Source of the DNA: DASZFV01 sp036494575
Lineage (GTDB): Bacteria; Myxococcota_A; Polyangia; Fen-1088
Assembly: GCA_036494575.1 (NCBI GenBank)
Contig: DASXOE010000165.1
Span: forward strand, 1-32,067
Length of the DNA stretch: 32,067 nt
Direction of reading: 5' to 3'
Shown: in pieces, positions 31,386 through 32,067 of the stretch
How the letters are laid out: every line of letters starts with the position of its first letter
How positions within the stretch are numbered: position 1 is the stretch's first letter
Notes under the pieces: generated by a model
The model's database searches: none
What the model saw: only the letters and a program-made list of their open reading frames with translations
Told to the model about the DNA's origin: nothing
Made by a program: the position numbers and the translations under genes

Positions 31386-32067
31386 AGGCCGTCGGAGTTG
31401 AGGTGGCCCTGCGTGCTCTGGTTGTAGGTCGTGAAGTCGTAGTAATCGAGCAGGCCCGTGGTGCGATCGGTCCCCATGGCGTGGGGCACGCTCTGCGGAT
31501 CGAAAGCCATCGCGCCCGTGAGCTGCGCGTGAACGTCCGTGGGCGGATCCATGCAGTAGCGCCACTTCAGCGCGTTCCCGTTGGAGTCGGTATAGGACCG
31601 GTAGTCGACTCCCATGGTCATGTCGAGCGTCACAGTGGGCGTCGGCGGCGTTGCGCCGTCGGTCGCGGCCCCATCTGACGACGTGCCGCCGTCGGCCACG
31701 GGCGGGACGACGCGCGCCGCGAACTGGTCGAAGTGCGCCGGCGAATCGTGCAGCACGCTGTCCCAGAACGGGTGGTCCGTGTGGATCGTCACCTGACCGA
31801 CGATCGATTGGGTCGCGCTGAACGCGATCCCGCGCTCGTGCTCCTCGCCGGTCATGGGCATCGCGGGATCGTTGTCAGGGTTCTGGCAATTGACGTACGA
31901 GGTCGGCGACTTGAAGCAAAGGCGGAAATTCACCGTCTTCGGCCAATTGGCGTACTCGGGGTCGCTGTTGCACTTGGTATAGTCCGCCATGTTGCCGGTC
32001 GTCGCGGTGACGACGCCGCCCTTGAACGTCGCGACGCCGACGTACATCACGGCGCAACCGTCCTGGA
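31343..32067 (-). CDS. Hypothetical probably secreted protein, N-terminus cut by window edge
   Basis: The frame is open from the right edge to a stop at 31343 (about 240 codons visible); the true start and any signal peptide lie outside. Not recognised as a known family with certainty. Visible: VMYVGVATFKGGVVTATTGN, Cys-containing NFRLCFKSPTSYVNCQNPDN, a His/Asp-rich stretch (GQVTIHTDHPFWDSVLHDSP, AHFDQFAARV), a low-complexity Gly/Thr/Ala linker, and an aromatic C-terminus (GLLDYYDFTTYNQSTQGHLN...CALQRHYYQMTLP). Spaced Cys and Asn/Thr-rich composition suit an exported protein. It lies upstream of exbB in the same direction with a 112-base gap. The clustered histidines could bind metal; that is inference. 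Confidence 0.65.
   Translation of the reverse strand, partial: QDGCAVMYVGVATFKGGVVTATTGNMADYTKCNSDPEYANWPKTVNFRLCFKSPTSYVNCQNPDNDPAMPMTGEEHERGIAFSATQSIVGQVTIHTDHPFWDSVLHDSPAHFDQFAARVVPPVADGGTSSDGAATDGATPPTPTVTLDMTMGVDYRSYTDSNGNALKWRYCMDPPTDVHAQLTGAMAFDPQSVPHAMGTDRTTGLLDYYDFTTYNQSTQGHLNSDGLCALQRHYYQMTLP

Overview
This is a chromosomal window from a very GC-rich Gram-negative bacterium. Codon third positions are nearly all G or C, so long shadow reading frames are open almost everywhere. The best guess is Myxococcota (Polyangia-like). The reasons are a giant Ser/Thr kinase fused to AAA and TPR modules, an FHA-GGDEF protein, a PP2C phosphatase, a Cys-lipobox lipoprotein and an ExbB/ExbD/TonB set next to a secreted protein. 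This is inference from gene style; there is no rRNA in the window to confirm it.

Layout, left to right. 1-2123 (-): DEAH helicase HrpB, cut by the left edge. 2279-7390 (+): multidomain kinase, then queG. 7435-10223 (+): clpS-clpA, the N-degron adaptor and unfoldase. 10234-11373 (-): DUF482 acyltransferase. 11448-11903 (+): small membrane protein. 11922-13219 (-): rhodanese, Nudix and DUF971 genes, tightly coupled. 13304-14407 (+): dnaJ. 14464-14550 (-): PIN-domain gene remnant. 14541-16997 (-): lytic transglycosylase. 17056-17958 (-): FHA-GGDEF. 18019-19220 (-): xseB-ispA. 19288-20363 (+): redoxin and Fur. 20383-21153 (-): PP2C phosphatase. 21309-24478 (+): cinA-thpR-recA. 24540-26361: three toxin-antitoxin loci packed between recA and lon, one of them with a decayed toxin. 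26552-28969 (+): lon. 28980-31230 (-): exbB-exbD-tonB-lipoprotein. 31343-32067 (-): secreted protein cut by the right edge.

The genes fall into three working groups. Protein quality control is represented by ClpS/ClpA, Lon and DnaJ; no clpP or dnaK is present here. Phospho-signalling is represented by the kinase, the PP2C phosphatase and an FHA domain that could read phosphothreonine and pass it to c-di-GMP synthesis. DNA and RNA maintenance is represented by RecA, CinA, ThpR, XseB and HrpB.

The most striking non-coding pattern is promoter placement. About a dozen transcription units have a TANNNT -10 element only 6-15 bases before the start codon, several with a TTGACA-like -35 at 16-17 bp. 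In contrast, recA and genes inside operons use Shine-Dalgarno sequences or stop/start overlaps. This suggests that leaderless or near-leaderless mRNAs are common. No tRNA, rRNA, CRISPR array, insertion sequence or prophage was seen. No stretch longer than about 200 bases lacks a gene.
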